Part shown: in pieces, positions 23,092-36,478 of the stretch
Position numbering within the stretch: position 1 is the stretch's first letter
Layout of the letters: every line of letters begins with the position of its first letter
NCBI GenBank assembly: GCA_036971615.1
Contig: JAYKKR010000002.1
Span: 186,001-250,000 of the forward strand
Direction: 5' to 3'
Source of the DNA: Amyloporia xantha
Lineage: Eukaryota > Basidiomycota > Agaricomycetes > Polyporales > Adustoporiaceae
DNA: 64,000 bases
Made by a program: the position numbers and the translations under genes
Notes under the pieces: model-generated
Told to the model about the DNA's origin: nothing
The model's input: only the letters and a program-made list of their open reading frames with translations
Databases searched by the model: none

Positions 23092-26000
23092 CTACCACTG
23101 TACCAACAATGAAATTGATGAGAAAAAGTTATTTTTATGTGACTGACAGGTACATACCTTGTCTAGTGGAAGGACATGGATACAACCTATTGAAGTTCCT
23201 GGTAGAAGTCTATTTGTCACTGCAAAATGACACATGATATCATGACTAGTCAGAATGCATGGACTGTGGCAAAATTTATCATAGAAGAGTCTGCCCCCTG
23301 CAATAGGGAATTTTCTATATGGATCAAGAGCAGCATCATCAGATGATAATGATGTATACTCTCTCACCACAAAGAAAGTTTGGTCCACTGTGCAATTTCC
23401 ATTTAGAAGTCTTTGACGATGCTGAAATATGTTTACAATCTGCCCAGCTCTCCATTGTTCTTCATCATCCAATGTGAAAATAATGTTACTGTCGCCTGAT
23501 GTGGAGGAGGAGGGCTTGAAGATCAGCCCACGATCCGTAAATCGCACCAATGGGAGAGCATGTGGGTTAATGACATCTGGACTTGCTTGGTAATGTTTTG
23601 AGATCCATTTTCCAAGCAATCTGAGTGTGATATCATCAAGCTGGATGTAATCCAATGCTCTAACCTTGGCAGATTTTGGATCAACAGCATATTCTGATGC
23701 CTCCGGAGACTCAAATGCTAGAATATCATTCAACAAGGTTCCACGCTTGTCTGAATAAAATGCGCGCAGGAATTCAGGCACAAGTGATTGGATGGCGACA
23801 GGAAATTGGAAGGAGGTGAATATGATTCGTAAATTCTGCTTGCAGCAAAAGCGGGTAAAAAGTGTCGTTGAGAGTTGATCTGTCACCATATGAGCCTACT
23901 CCAGCAGACAACATCAGGTACAACATACCTATCTTATTGTTTGTGTTGGTCTGCTGTAACGTATAATTGGCACGTTCAAATCCGAAACACCATATCGTTT
24001 GAGCTGGACCGAGCCGCTCCTGAACATCAGGAAGATGGAGCGACATGTGCTGAGTCGGTGTGATGGTAGTTCCCGGAAAAAGCTCCAAAAGTGACTTCAG
24101 ATAGCGGTGCATGAGGTTCCGACTCCTCTCTCGTCTCACTGCTGTGGTGACACGCATGGAGGCCAGTTTGACAGCGGAAACTAGGTCCATGAAGTTTGCG
24201 AGGAGTTGGTATTCGCGAGAATCAACTGGGTGGCTTCCCCACGCATAAATTAATGTTACTGTGAGATTCACGGTACAGAACGTGCGCCACTCGTCGGCAC
24301 CGAGGCCGGTCGCATTGCCTGAAGACCCTACACTGCTAGGTACCCGGGTGACCCACGAAGGCAGTATGAGCACACTCATATCTTGATGTACGAGTTGCAT
24401 CATGTTTTTGCCAAGAATTCTACCTTTCTTGGGGTTACGAACAAGGTTAGGAAGCAAGATACCGGAAGTATCTGTGATTTTATTCGCAACACGCTGAAAG
24501 AAAGACATCAGCGTTTTCCGAGTCAGTCGCGTAGGATATATACTTACATATTCATGCAGTCGTGCCAGTGCTTCATCCCTTTGCAGTTGTCCGGTGTTGG
24601 CGAGCTCTAGGATTGTGACGCATAAGGTTCTCAAGACAGGGGTACTCAGCTGATTAAATTTCGTCTTCCCGCCGCGTTGTAAAACATCCTCGGCATTTGC
24701 CAGTTCCTCTGGTGCAATCGCTTGTCCGTTCACGGTGATGAGCTGCTGCTTACTGCCGCTTGGCACATTTATGAGGTTTGTGGTCCTCGAGATGGCCAGG
24801 AAACTTTCCGCTCTGGCAAGATTTGAGGCACGCTGCACTGCTGCTTTCCCTAAATTATTCGCTTCGCGCTATACATACAAGCCGAGACCCGTCAGTGAAT
24901 TCTGTAAGCTTGGCACATTTCTCAACATACATATTCATGTAATTTGGTCAAGAGGTCGGCTCTTCGGAATGAGGCTGCGTAATACTCGGCGGTTTTACCC
25001 GTAAAATATTGAGCGCAGATTTCAGCCAATACCGGTAATCTCAGCTTCTCCATGTCAGTTTTCGTGCCCTCGCGAAAAGCCTTGAGTCCTCTGTCCATCT
25101 CGTCCAACGTCACTTCGCGGCTACCACGAGCATGAGCCGAAGGCTGCCGTAGTAGAAGCTGTCCAGTCTGGCCCGCTGTACCGCTATTTACGCGCTGCGT
25201 CGAAACAAAGTAAGTATAGGCAAGAATAATATGCAATACTATAGCTGGGATACGTACATATTCAGTCAATTTCTCGACCAACTTGCTCTTCGTGAGATGT
25301 TGATAATCTTGTAAGGAACCGCCGAGCTTAGCAAGGCAAACATGCGCGAGGATCGGTTGTTTGATCGCATTTAGCATGGAGATGGGTCTCGTATCGAGGA
25401 CCTCCAATGCCTCAGTAATTTCATGCTGCAACCGCGCAGCGATAGCCTCTTTGTCGGAAAATTGCGAAATTGGTACACCAGTTGCATCAAACCAGCCTTT
25501 TTCAACACGCTGAACGAGGAGGATGAATTAAAATACTAATCTTGACATTCAGATTGAAATAGAAGACATACCAATGCTTTCAGCCGTGCGAGAAGATCAT
25601 CCTTGCCTCCTGAGAAGCGCAGCTGTTGCTCCTTGCAAAGCTCTCTAAGAACTTCTTTTCGAAGTTTGCCCAGCGCCGTGTTCAATCCTGTCCTGAGCGT
25701 AATATACCCTGCTTGCATTTCGTTCGCTTGCGCTGGCTTTCTTCCTGCGTCAAAGGTTATACCCAGGAGATCGTCGTGGCACTCAGCATTAATGCCCCAA
25801 ACCTCTTCGATCAGAGTCCGAAACCCGTTAAGGAACAACGCATGCATGGGATCGAGGACAGTGAATTTGATTGGATCCCAATAGGGCAAACGGAGTAGCT
25901 CGGACCATCGCAATCCAGTTTCGTCATATATCCTTTGACGCTCTGTCTCGCTTTCGGCTTCCAGCCATCGCATTGCATCAGTACGATGTTGCTCTCCACT

Positions 26001-27939
26001 GCGGGCAGGCCACGTCCACCAATCAACATTCTCGACTTCAGTCCTTCTGAGCATGCAAAAGGAGCAGAAATATGTATGTCGATGCCCTGCAAACCCCGCC
26101 ATCTGGCGCGCAGCAAGAACATCACAGACGAGAGGAACTATCGCACAGCGAGACGTCTTTCCTTGTGGATGGCAAGACGTCACCGTATGGCATACACCGT
26201 GATGCCATAGATCCACAAAATCATCGACAACGGGGCGTAGGAGTGGATTTATTTCGGCCAGAGAGGGGTGATGAGGACCCGGGATGATACCCACCAAAAA
26301 CATATTGTCAAAATTGTATCGCATATCGGGAGGGAGGTTGAGACAGGCCAGATATATTGCGCCCACGGATTGAGGAGGACCTCCTCTCCCATGTGCCTGC
26401 AAACCGTCCATACATAGACTAAATACATATCGGCCTTCTGTCGTCTCGTGATTGATGAAGAGTTGTCCATCTTCCATGCGAAGATTCCTCATGGTAGATG
26501 TGTCCCATATATCCTCAGATTCTTCTGGGACATCTCCTTGACAGCGCTCGACAGCGCGGTCCATAATCTGTTCCATGCCCGGGCGGCATAGAAGTCGACC
26601 AAGCCAGTGGCGGAAATCTTGATAAATATATCGCCGAACAGCAAACGTCCTAACAACACCCTTGATCCTGCGCGTGACTCTAAGTTCTGCGTTGCATGGG
26701 GAGCTGGTAGGGAATACTTTGTTCGTACATCGGTCGGGATATTCATCGCTGTCTGTGCTGAGGGGATATATAGAGTAGCATTCCGTGCAACAGACATAGG
26801 ACGTTGTGACAGGGAGGACATCTATGCGCTGCAGAAGTGTACGAACGTCTTGGGGAAGACTTGACGATATCGCCTCACGTTCGGTGGTAGGCATCTGTCC
26901 GTGCGAGAGTGACAGTTGCAATATGAGTTGCAACGAGGCCAAGACGAATGTACAGTGAGATATTGAAACCTTGCACAACAAGTGCAGAACGGCGACTAGA
27001 AGGAACGATACCATGAGAATAGGACTGAATGTTGTGAAAGCTGGGCGAAGGAACCTGTCTAGACGTACATGAGTAACGCACGCTAAAGATGGATCAGAAG
27101 AGCCATATACCTGTCACGCACACGCGAGGATTGCTCCTGGTTAATGCTTCTTGAGGAGCATCTGTCAAGCCACTCAAAAGCCTCTGCCGCTCCCACTCTA
27201 ACATCTTCCAATTCTCTACCTCAACCAACGCATCCTCCAGTTCGTCTTGAAGGACAATTGAGCGGAGTCTTATCACACGTGTAGGATTGCGAGTGAACTT
27301 TTCTACAGACAGTAGAGATTCGATGAGCCACTCCTCATACAGCAAGAGCTTCGAATTGGGAGTAACATCGTATTTGAGGGCGAATGGACCGCGGTTGATT
27401 TCCCGTGAGGTTTTCTCCTGTGGTCGTTGTAGATGCACCGAGATCGATGACTTCGTAGGCGGGGTGACAAAGACCAAATGACCGTGGTCACTAGCAGACG
27501 ATCGGCGATGAGACAAGTCCTCCTTGATGGTGGCTAGCCATTCTGAATCCAAATGCGATCGAACTGAAGTTGACACACCATCTCTATTCTCGGGTTCCGC
27601 GGGACCATCGTCCTGGGATGGGGAAGCGTTGCTGCCGGGGATTTTGTCTGTCTGGTCGTCGACAGGCAGGTCGCTGGTCTCAAAGGCGACAAGTGGGCGA
27701 AAGCCTTGCATCATGGGGTCTGGAACAACGGGAATATACGGTTGGATTCTATTACACGTAGCCAGAGGGGGCGGAAGGTTGTTATTTGCTGCAGCCCGAC
27801 GATGCGAATCGAATTCCTTTTTGCCCAGGAAGCGACCAACGACTTGCTGACCAGCAGGATCAACAGACACGATGTCGACGCACTGCCAGCATTGACATAG
27901 GCGGCCTTGCACCTGCTTGTACACCCGAGGCGGAGGCAT
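23092..27939 (-). CDS. CACTA/Plavaka-like (Tnp2-type) transposase with four SAP-like modules
   Basis: Multi-exon minus-strand gene. The first ATG at 27939 opens an N-terminus with a CxCxxC cluster (LCQCWQCVD). A large exon to 25572 holds VCCTECYSIYP, the CNAEL cysteine region, LCMDGLQ, LVGIIPGPHHPSL and LPYWDPIKFTVLDPMHALFL, hallmarks of fungal Tnp2-like CACTA transposases. SAP-like helical modules follow: one at the end of that exon (LRELCKEQQ...DDLLARLKAL), then whole exons 25509-25258, 25194-24931 and 24868-24548, each starting R-V or R-E and ending LTEY or LHEY, all phase 0. The exon from 24493 carries the C-terminal half (TPTQHMSLHLPDVQERLG, CFGFERANYTLQQTNTNNKIG). A final part at 23889-23092 continues it. 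The join near 23900 is one base off, so the gene may be slightly damaged. It would catalyse cut-and-paste transposition. Confidence 0.8.
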
Positions 27940-28020
27940 ACTGTGGACCGACCAGAAGTCAAGTGACTGCGCACGCCACTCCGAGACGAGTGGCGATCGT
28001 GTTGCAAATCGTGTGGTCAC

Positions 28021-29852
28021 GTTGAGGCGCTAGAGATTTGGCGAACTTGTCTTAGTTACCACTTGAATACAGGATGGAGCGAGGATACGAGACGAATGAG
28101 GAGTCTGGACTATGCATATATGAGAGGTGAAAGGGACAAGTTCAGTTATAGGGAAGCTACCTGGTTGTGTGACACGGATAGCGTCGCGATTGTCTGTGTC
28201 ATGTTTCTAACATGTCGCCCAGCGGTCGCCACTTGCTCAGGATAAACCGGGCTTCTTCAATTCAGTGCTGCTTTCGAGATTGAGCTCTACAATCACTAGT
28301 ACGGAAGGGGAAGCACCCGGCGGTTGGTTACACTCGCTGAAAGATTCGGGAACTCGAGATGCCTCCACCTTCTTCGATATAGTACGTATTCATGCATTCA
28401 CGGAGCATTGTTCACGACACCTAGCATACGTTCCTCTGAAATATCATATAACTCCCAGCAGGGTCAATATGTTTTGATGAGGTAGTGGGAGGTCTCAAAA
28501 CGCGTGATGTAGCTTCAAATTGTTTCCAATACTGTATTACCTTTGGCGCGTTTCTGTGCCCTGGCGGCGCCTACAGTTATTCGCGGATTTCGGTAAGCAT
28601 CTACGGATTCATTCGTCCATACTCTTACAATGCTCATGCTGTACGCTAATTTAGGAGGCTACTCTAATCATATTGCTTTACCGACCCCCCATATGTCTGG
28701 TTCCTTATGTCGACGGGCAGTAGCTGGCTTCACCCATGCAGGATCACCTCTGGGCGAGAAGGACAACACCAGATCGTTCAGGATGGGATGCGCATGATCC
28801 CGAGGAACAAGGATTCTTTCCCACTTTCGCTTCGCCGTATAGATCCAGATTTGCAACGATATCCTATTTCGGATCTCTATGCGATGGATGTATAAGTCAC
28901 CAGCATTCAAGCCAATGTCGGGGTGCAGACGCTCGGGTCTGTCGAGAGGACGAGGACCTCCGTTGGAATACCAAACGACGTAATGATCGGTCCCACGAAT
29001 CCTATATTTCTGTGGTTGAACACACTAGGAGACCCGTTAGCCGCAAGACTCTGCGAATTGAACTTGAATATACCTTCTCTGCTTCATCCGTGGTGATGCC
29101 TTCCAGTGAGTGGTCTTCCATTGACCGTTGAATGTCGATTACGTCCGGATTCTGGGTGCTAGACTCATTCGTTCTGTCGCTATCAGCGAGCCGTTAGGTC
29201 ACTTAACGAGGAGTGTTGGTACCTACCTCATACTCTGCAGACGACCGACTGGCGAGTCAGTAGGTGATGGTGGATGATTTGGTGCTACGCCCGTGATATC
29301 TTTCATCTCCTTGTTTCTCTGGGACCCCGAGTAAGCGTTTGTTACGGTTGTCCACTGCAGATCTCACCCTCGTGCTTTCCGGAGAAAACCGCAGGCGCAG
29401 AGTATGCGCGGCGGGAATCGACCTCTCTGAGCGTATCCTGAGAGAAGGCAGTACGAAATGTGTCCCTTCTTGCGATGTGGAAAACCGTACTGTCCAGTCT
29501 GGACGGGATGTAATCTTCATACCGAAGGGTGACGAAGGGTGACGACGCAAGTTCAAAGAGACTAAGCGGATTGTAGTCCGAAGGGAGCGGTAACCTGTGC
29601 AGCGACTTTCTTACGGCACAAAGATGTCGTGAGTTCAAACAGCTGCAGACAATGGACGATCAAAACTGGACAATTGCAAGTTCGCTTGTGCCTCGTACCG
29701 GTCATCCGGTCCTGTCCTATCAGACGTCGACACTCTGCTATTGTTGCGTGGCATGCGCACGCGCCACGCACATTGCAGGCGTGATCACAGTTGAAGGCTG
29801 TTGGCATCGCTTCATGTGAGACCTCTTCTCCTGCACTACTACTCAGATCGCA
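28021..29852. other. Gene-poor region right of the transposase
   Basis: Short frames at 28707-29131 (+) and 29257-29638 (-) lack motifs, matching splice sites and codon-like periodicity. It may be transposon flank or ancient debris. No tRNA or tandem repeat seen. Confidence 0.35.
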
Positions 29853-31794
29853 ATGCTGTCTCCTGACGAAGATGTCCTCGCCTCGATCGGGAACATTTTC
29901 CGCATGGCTGCCGGTCCCACTGCTGACGGCGTGGCAGAGGCGGAGATTTTGTTACCAGCCAGTTGATTGCGTCCTCATCTTGTGCAGGCTATGGTGGGGC
30001 CACTTGCTACAGCCTTGATAAATGATGTTCTATCCGAGCCAGAGGACTTCCTTTATGACCCACCCACAGTCTTTCAAAAACTCACTGCAAAGTGTACAGA
30101 AAGCAGAGAAGCTCTGCCTCACCTTCGGACCACGATTGACCTTGGTCTTGCTGGGAGAATCAATGTTCCGGATGAAAGACAGATTGCTATCAACAAGCGC
30201 TTCCAGAATGTTACTGCCAGTATTTCAAATCTCGATGCCGCACTGCTAGAATGCGAGGCCCGTATGCAAGAGGACGAGTCGGCCTCGAATGAGCGGGAAA
30301 AGATATCCCAGCAGAAATTGAAGACGATGGAGCGCCGGTTGGTTCGTGGCCGTTTTTGCCTGTCGTGTGCTATCGCTCATTCCTTTCAGGAGCGGCATGA
30401 AGGCGAAATAAACGAGATTCTTGATGCTTCGAAGACATATGAAGAAAGGATCGTTGATCTTGAGAATACGTTGTTATATGTCGGGACTAGCCTGAAGCAT
30501 TCTTACGGCAAGTGTCAGACCTGTATGAACACGTACGGATCCTGGCGCTGATGTGATCTCCCTCATCCACTAGTCAATTTGGACCGTACTTTGGACGAAG
30601 TTAATCTCGACATTAACTTGTTCACATCCATTGATGAGAGCCCGGCGTGCAGATCGACAGTCAAAAACATCAAGGAATTGACAGTAGTGTTGAATCACTA
30701 TGTGGTAGTAGGCCGGAATCTACAAGCGCTGGCACAAAAAGTGAATGACAAGTTAGAAGGCTGTACTTGGCGTTCGAATTCGACAGGCATAGTTGAAAGC
30801 ATGGTGTGCCACGAATTTCATACCGATACATGCTGAATTATCATCTGATAATTGACTATAGTTGGACTCTTCTCTGTCCGATGCGCCACAGAATTACAGC
30901 ATATCACATGTTCGAGTCGACAATATTCATGAGGTGAGGGCCTCCTCCCTGTAAGAAAGCGCATCGCAACTGCTTATGTCCTACTAGATTAGTGCCTTAG
31001 CTCATCGTTCGTATGACGCTGGCGAGCAACGAACTATTCTTCAGTCTGTTGACGACTTGCAACTGCACCCTGGCTATATTAAGGGGAGTGCTTCCAAGCC
31101 AGCTACTCGTCCACCATCCCGTATGGCGATGAGCTCGGATAGTTCAACAGCCTGTCCGTCTTCATGGATGCACTCAGGGGACTCTAAGGTAGAACAGCCC
31201 AGTTTTCAACAGCAGTTCAGTGCAGAGGGGCGACATTCTTGTTGTTCTGTGGACTCCCGGAAATTCACAGAGCGACGCGATCGCAATATTGAGGTGGTCA
31301 GTGATGCAGTACTCCATGATCTATTCGTCTTGTTTAACGTTGTTTGAATTGTTCCGCAGCACCGTTACAGGTCCCAGCTCTCGCGTCGATTTGTGATAAT
31401 GTTGCAATGCGGCCAGAACCTGATCGACACCCTACGACGACAAACCCCTGTGGCGCTGGTGAGCACACTCCTGGAGGAGCTTGACAGACCCACCTTCATG
31501 ATTTTCGTATTTGGGTCTGGAGTGGGCAATCTTGTCACAAAAGTGTCCCGAGGATTTTCTGATCGGTCTCCGACGGGCCTTTTCTGGAATATGAACAAGC
31601 TTCTTCCGCCTGTCGTGATCTTTGCAGATAGAACCTCCGCCTCGCTGCAGGATCTTTACTCTTTCGTGAGGCCACGATCGGGGCTCTTCATCTGTATGTT
31701 GCTGGCCGTTGTGATACTGTTCTACTTAAGGGATTTCATGATTCTTGTATCGGAGGATCTATCTCTCCCTACTGAGGGATTTGTCGTGGCTTAA
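29853..31794 (+). CDS. Coiled-coil protein with C-terminal hydrophobic segment, unrecognised
   Basis: Multi-exon model. Exon 1 runs from ATG 29853 to about 29930, exon 2 resumes at 29988 (AMVGPLATALINDVL). An in-frame 51-nt intron is likely at about 30339-30389. The middle part is strongly coiled-coil (RFQNVTASISNLDAALLE, EREKISQQKLKTMERRL, TYEERIVDLENTL). The next junction appears to use a GC-AG intron starting GCAAGT at about 30510. Further exons at 30579-30740, 30862-30934 and 30988-31302 are plausible. The last exon (about 31359-31794) ends with a hydrophobic helix (LFICMLLAVVILFYLRDF). A membrane-tethered coiled-coil protein is the most that can be said; no family recognised, and exon borders are approximate. 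Confidence 0.45.
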
Positions 31795-31970
31795 TATTCT
31801 GATTATGAAACCGTGGAATGTATGTTTATTCAGAACCCCGATGAGCGATACCAAATATGAATTACACATTTACCGACGTAAGCAAATACGGACATGTCGA
31901 CACGATGGCTTCGGCATAAACTAGGGAAAATATTCACAATACTGCAGCACCTATGCTATACTTGACGCTG

Positions 31971-33537
31971 TTAAAGCTCTTCATCAGAAGGTTCCTCTTT
32001 CACCTTAGGGGCCGGTTTCCTGATCTCTAGGAGCTTGCATTCTGAGAAAGAGATGGTGAGTGACAGTAGGCAGAAGAACGGTTTACTAACTGAATACGAG
32101 GGTCGACCCGGGAGGGACATCGCCATATTGTTTGGACCCGTAGGCCAGCTCTGGAGGGATCAGTATAGCCCGCTCTCCGTTTATCCTCATACCGACAAGT
32201 CCATCGTCAATTCCTGTATATGTAAATGTCAGAGATACCGCACGTCAACAAACGTGAATATGAGAGCAATACCCCGTATCATTTGGTAAGAACCAAGCTG
32301 CAGGATGAACTATATCTTGTGGTGAAGACGACGTGGTAGGTGGTGGAGGAGGTTACGTACCGGATCGCCCGATGTGTTAAAAGTCACCACCGTTCCATCT
32401 TGCAGTGTCAGAAAAAAACGAAGAACCACCGTATCACCCAAAGTTGCAACAGGACCAGAGCCCTGCGAGATATCATGGACAACGATACCTTGACCAGCGG
32501 TCGGAGGCGAACTAGGTGAAGGAAGAGAGTTGCCTGGAGAGGTCCCGGTGGCGGAGGGCGTAATCTGTTCTGCTAACTTATTCCGAACGGAACTGCCATT
32601 GACCGTCGCAGAACCCGTCGCAAATGGTTCAGGCAGCCTGACTGATGTAGACCTCGCAAAAGCGACCTTTTTTCCTTCTGCAACGGATGATGAACCTGGG
32701 TTGGACTGTGCCCCAGGTCCAAACGTGAATTGTGCATGCTTGAGCACCGGCGTACGGGTTGTGGACGAAGAAGAGCTAACACTTTGAGCTTCAGCGGATT
32801 GCTTTGCGGGATTCGTTGTCGATGAAGTAGCTATTGCAGCTGAAGATAGCCTAATTCGCGCTCGTTTTGCTGGCAAGTCTAGGCGCAGAGTAGGAGCCCT
32901 GGGAACCGGCTCAGCAGGAATTTCGACGCTAAATGGAAGACATTATTATTGAGGTAATTCAACATGAATAGGGGCGCTCACATGGGGCGTTTCGTACTCT
33001 CTACGTCTGTGGCATGAAGGTGCCCATTCATATCATTAGATCCTAGTTGTGCGTTCCGAGTAAGCGAAGTGATTCGAAACGCATAAATATGATGCAACAA
33101 GCCTGTGTGATTTCCAGCTAAATGAACAGAACTACTTGCTTGTGAGGTCGGCAGAAGATTACGTTCTTAGAATATAACTTACTTCTTGCCGGTGACCTCG
33201 AGGACGGCTTGCGAGCCGGCAGGAATGACTATGTCTAATAGGTGGTGCTCGGCCTGTATTACAGTCAATACAAGTCTATATTTTCATCGATAGCATTATC
33301 ATCAGATGCTGTACTCACAAATTGCGGGATAAGTGAGCACAAAGTCACGTCATTTATTTGTTTCGGAGCCTGCGACGACTCAGACGTCGTATACCTGAGG
33401 TGCAAGAAGGTACGATCACGTTCGTCCGCTATCGGCATGCCAAGAGTCACGTTTTTAATGTGAATACCATTTGAATGGGCAGTGATAATTGTCTCGAGAC
33501 CCGGTTCGAGACGAATACTCCTGCAGAATTGAGCCAT
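31971..33537 (-). CDS. FKBP-type peptidyl-prolyl isomerase with N-terminal nucleoplasmin-like domain
   Basis: Seven minus-strand exons: 33537-33319, 33253-33183, 33131-32982, 32928-32361, 32309-32273 (37 nt), 32213-32091 and 32041-31971. They sum to 1239 nt, 412 aa, and all phases agree. The N-terminus (MAQFCRSIRLEPG, then VTLCSLIPQF, VIPAGSQAVLEVTGKNSVHLAGN) is the nucleoplasmin-like module of Fpr3/Fpr4/FKBP39 proteins. A Ser/Thr/Pro-rich linker follows; the usual long acidic-basic tracts are weak. The C-terminal FKBP domain reads GDTVVLRFFLTLQDG, FILQLGSYQMIRGIDDGLVGM, ILIPPELAYGSKQYGDVPPG and STLVFKCKLLEI, so the drug/proline pocket core is present. It ends in an acidic tail, KEEPSDEEL. 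It should isomerise X-Pro bonds, and relatives act as nucleolar histone chaperones. Confidence 0.88.
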
Positions 33538-34229
33538 GAAATGTCAGAGAATGTGCAGAGACTTAGTGCATGGACTAGATATCGCACCACAGCTCCTGTG
33601 AAATTTTCGGAAAGGACATTACACAAGTCAGAGAAGTCTGGTCAGCGTAGGGGAGATAGATAGGACGTTATAAAGAAACAACAAGCGCTTACCTGAACGG
33701 CGCCTCTCAGAGTCTACTCTGAGGTATACGCGTTAAATTGATATACCACGTGATCGTGTTGGCATGCCGTCCAGTGGCACAATAGCGACATCTCATATGC
33801 AACATAGCTTACTTTGTGGCCATGCTTTTCTGACATGGCAGCCGCGGACAATCAACTCTTATAAGCCCCCTATTATTGACGTACGCGTCGATTCAGGATA
33901 AGGTGAGGCTCACTGGGTAGAAACCCAACTGCTTAATTTCGATTCTGGTTGCTGTGCAAGGTGTAGGTACGAGCTGCAAGTTGTTATACTCCTCGAGAGC
34001 TCGTCAATGAACTAGTGTTTGTGATAAACAAATTTTTGGGTACAGGAATGCGGTTACATGGATAATGCAAGCATTGCTTGGTATGCATCATTCTAGATCT
34101 GAAAATTGACCTTGATAACTTCCTTTGTCTGCGGGCATGGTGTTGGATTGTCTTCATTGATCCTGAGGAACAATGCGGCTGAACTTGCGCTCGTCGTTAA
34201 AACGTAGGCAACCACGCTTCTTCTGCACC
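33538..34229. other. Divergent intergenic region between FKBP and Man1/Src1 genes
   Basis: Shared upstream region of two divergently transcribed nuclear-protein genes. No coding frame or repeat recognised. Confidence 0.45.
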
Positions 34230-36478
34230 ATGTCTCGCAGGACTGCTGCTGAAGTCGTCAGAAGTGGCGAGTATCTGGGACCCGACTTCAATCCGTCTAT
34301 TTTGACTGTCCCTCAGTTGCGAGGCGTACTCAGCCATCATGATGTTAACCATTTCTCTGTAAACACCAAATTCCAGCTCGTCCAACTGTTCAATCTGGAG
34401 ATCAAATCCAAGGCAACTCGAGTACAGAAGGGGACGCCGAAGAGGGAAAGCAGCCAGCCTGGCGGCAATGTGAATAATGACAGTGTTACTAGGAGGTCGA
34501 TTGATGTGAGCGAGGTACGTACTACAGCAATGCTGTTTCTGTGCTCACTTGGGTAATTTCGCCAACAGCCCGTCAAAGATCTGTCCAAGCCGCTCTTCCA
34601 GCCTTTCTTACAAGAGCGTCCAACTTTCCCTGAAGACTCGGGATGGGAAGACAACAATGTGTTTCAGTCTGGCGCAGCATCTTCCTCTCGTACCGGTCCG
34701 TCTGCCCTCCGTCCGCGCCTTAGCGCCACGTCTCGACTTTCTATAAAGACACGTAAATCATTGTCTGCATCCCCTCAGTATCTGTCCACGAAAGGTCCGG
34801 AAGTGGGGCGGCAAAGAGATAGGTCACAGGACGTGCCCGGGAAGGATACGAACGAGCAAGTCTTCTCTTCGTACCGACGACGCATCGAGGCTGGGAAACT
34901 TGCGCGGCAGGGCCGCTCATCGAAAGGGGCTCTATTTCAATATATCCGCCTTCTCGTTATCGTGTTGACTCTGAGTGGGGCTAGTGTCTTGTACGTATAC
35001 AAGCACGAGTCGGCACAAGTCGGGTTTTGTGATACCGGTGAAGCCACTAATGCGATCCTAAATGGTTATCGTGCTCGGTTCGCGGCTATCGAAGACTGCA
35101 ACAGAGAAAACAGAACGACACTATATCTAGCAGAAGACTCTCAATCACATGCTAAAGTGGCCGATGACATGAGTAAGGAGGCATGCCCGCCGCTCCCCCT
35201 CGTCCCGCTACCTCGCCCGCAGGCCTGTACGCCCTGTCCCCGCCATGCAGTTTGTACACCTTCCACAATGACTTGTGAAAATGGATACATACTTTATCCA
35301 CACACATTGTTGTACATTTTCTCGGTCCCAGGTACACCATCCCCATCATATCCGTTCCAGGAGACGTTGACGACTTTCACCCGTCCCGGGAGCTCATCCT
35401 ACTCCAGTGCAGATGTTCCAGAGCTGATCTATTCAGCAATTTCGTTTGTGCTCGATGGCATGCCTGGAATGGGTCCTGTCGCACTGCCACCTCGGTGCAT
35501 AGAGGATCAGCGTCATGGCCTCGCCATCATCACCTTCCGCAAAGCGATTGGGGTTATGCTCGCCGCTGAACGTGGCAGGCGCTTATGCGAAGGCATGAGT
35601 GCGGGCGAACCGGAAAGTGACGAAGCGATCGAGGCACAACGATGGGGCATCGAGCTGGAGAAACTCAAGGAGAAGCTCAAGGATCATCTAAGGGACAAGG
35701 TAAGCATTCTGAAGCACAACGTATCTTCTCGCTACATCCTGATGGTCAACGCGCATAAGCATCCAGAGCTTTTACTTACTATAGACGATGCATTCGTTGA
35801 AGCAGTCCAGCAGCTCATACAGTGGGATGGTGTCTTCATGAGTGAGGACGCGGGGTAGGAGCACTCTCAAACTCTCAAACTCTCACATTTAATTGACGCC
35901 TCATATCGTAGAGGCAAGCGTTACCTCGCGCACCGGACACCATCCATGAGTTGGCCCTGCCTTGTCAGAGTCAGAGCGCAAAATGTATGGAATAAATGGC
36001 GAAGGTCCCTCATCGGTATGTTTATAAGTCTCTCTCGCATTTCGCAATTACATGTCATTATCTTACAGGTAGTGCCCTCTTCGTGTTGAGTATGCTGGCA
36101 GTTAGGCACCGACAAGCGCAGAAGGCAGCTCAGAAGGAGCGCGTCGCCTCTCTTGTCCAAATTGCACTTGACCTCCTCAAAAATCAGGAATTAGTGCACC
36201 GCACGGACCCGATGACTGCGCCATATGCGTACCTCTCTTCCATACAGCTACGTGATCTGGTTTTGCAGGATGAGCATTGCGTCAACGTCCGCCGGCAATT
36301 ATGGGAGCGCGTAGAGCGTGTTGTGGAAGGGAACGCGAATGTCCGCACGAGTCTTGAGGAGGTTGAAGGCGGCGATGAGTTGAGAGTATGGCGCTGGGTG
36401 GGCGGTCCAGGTATACCTGGCCCTGGCTTTGGTGGTCGGTGGAAGATCGCTCCGAGTATGAATTGGCCAGCAAGGTGA
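34230..36478 (+). CDS. Inner nuclear membrane protein, Man1/Src1 (HeH) family
   Basis: Four exons: 34230-34514, 34569-35854, 35912-36015 and 36069-36478, 2085 nt, 694 aa. ATG 34230 (CACCATG) is preferred to the in-frame ATG 34173 because it puts the HeH motif at residues about 10-55, as in homologues: EYLGPDFNPSILTVPQLRGV then KFQLVQLFNLEI. A basic Ser-rich linker is followed by transmembrane helix 1 (LLVIVLTLSGASVLYVY), a luminal cysteine motif (CTPCPRHAVCTPSTMTCENG), then GKRYLAHRTPSMSW, transmembrane helix 2 (ALFVLSMLAV) and the Man1-Src1 C-terminal winged-helix domain (ALDLLKNQELVHRTDP, QLRDLVLQDEH, RVVEGNANVRTSLEEV, VWRWVGG). It should sit in the inner nuclear envelope, tethering chromatin and helping nuclear pore and ESCRT quality control. 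Confidence 0.93.

Larger units (their letters stand above)
20340..28020. mobile_element. Plavaka/CACTA-type DNA transposon region (limits uncertain)
   Basis: Encloses the Tnp2-like transposase gene and, on its 3' side, the minisatellite blocks, telomere-like tract and inverted-repeat element. CACTA elements characteristically have repeat-rich subterminal regions, which may be what the minisatellites are. I could not identify a matching pair of terminal inverted repeats or target-site duplication, so both boundaries are inferred from content. Confidence 0.4.

Noticed and set aside
28707..29131. Plus-strand gene right of the transposase
   Set aside because: No motif, no consistent codon pattern, and overlapping frames of similar length on the other strand.
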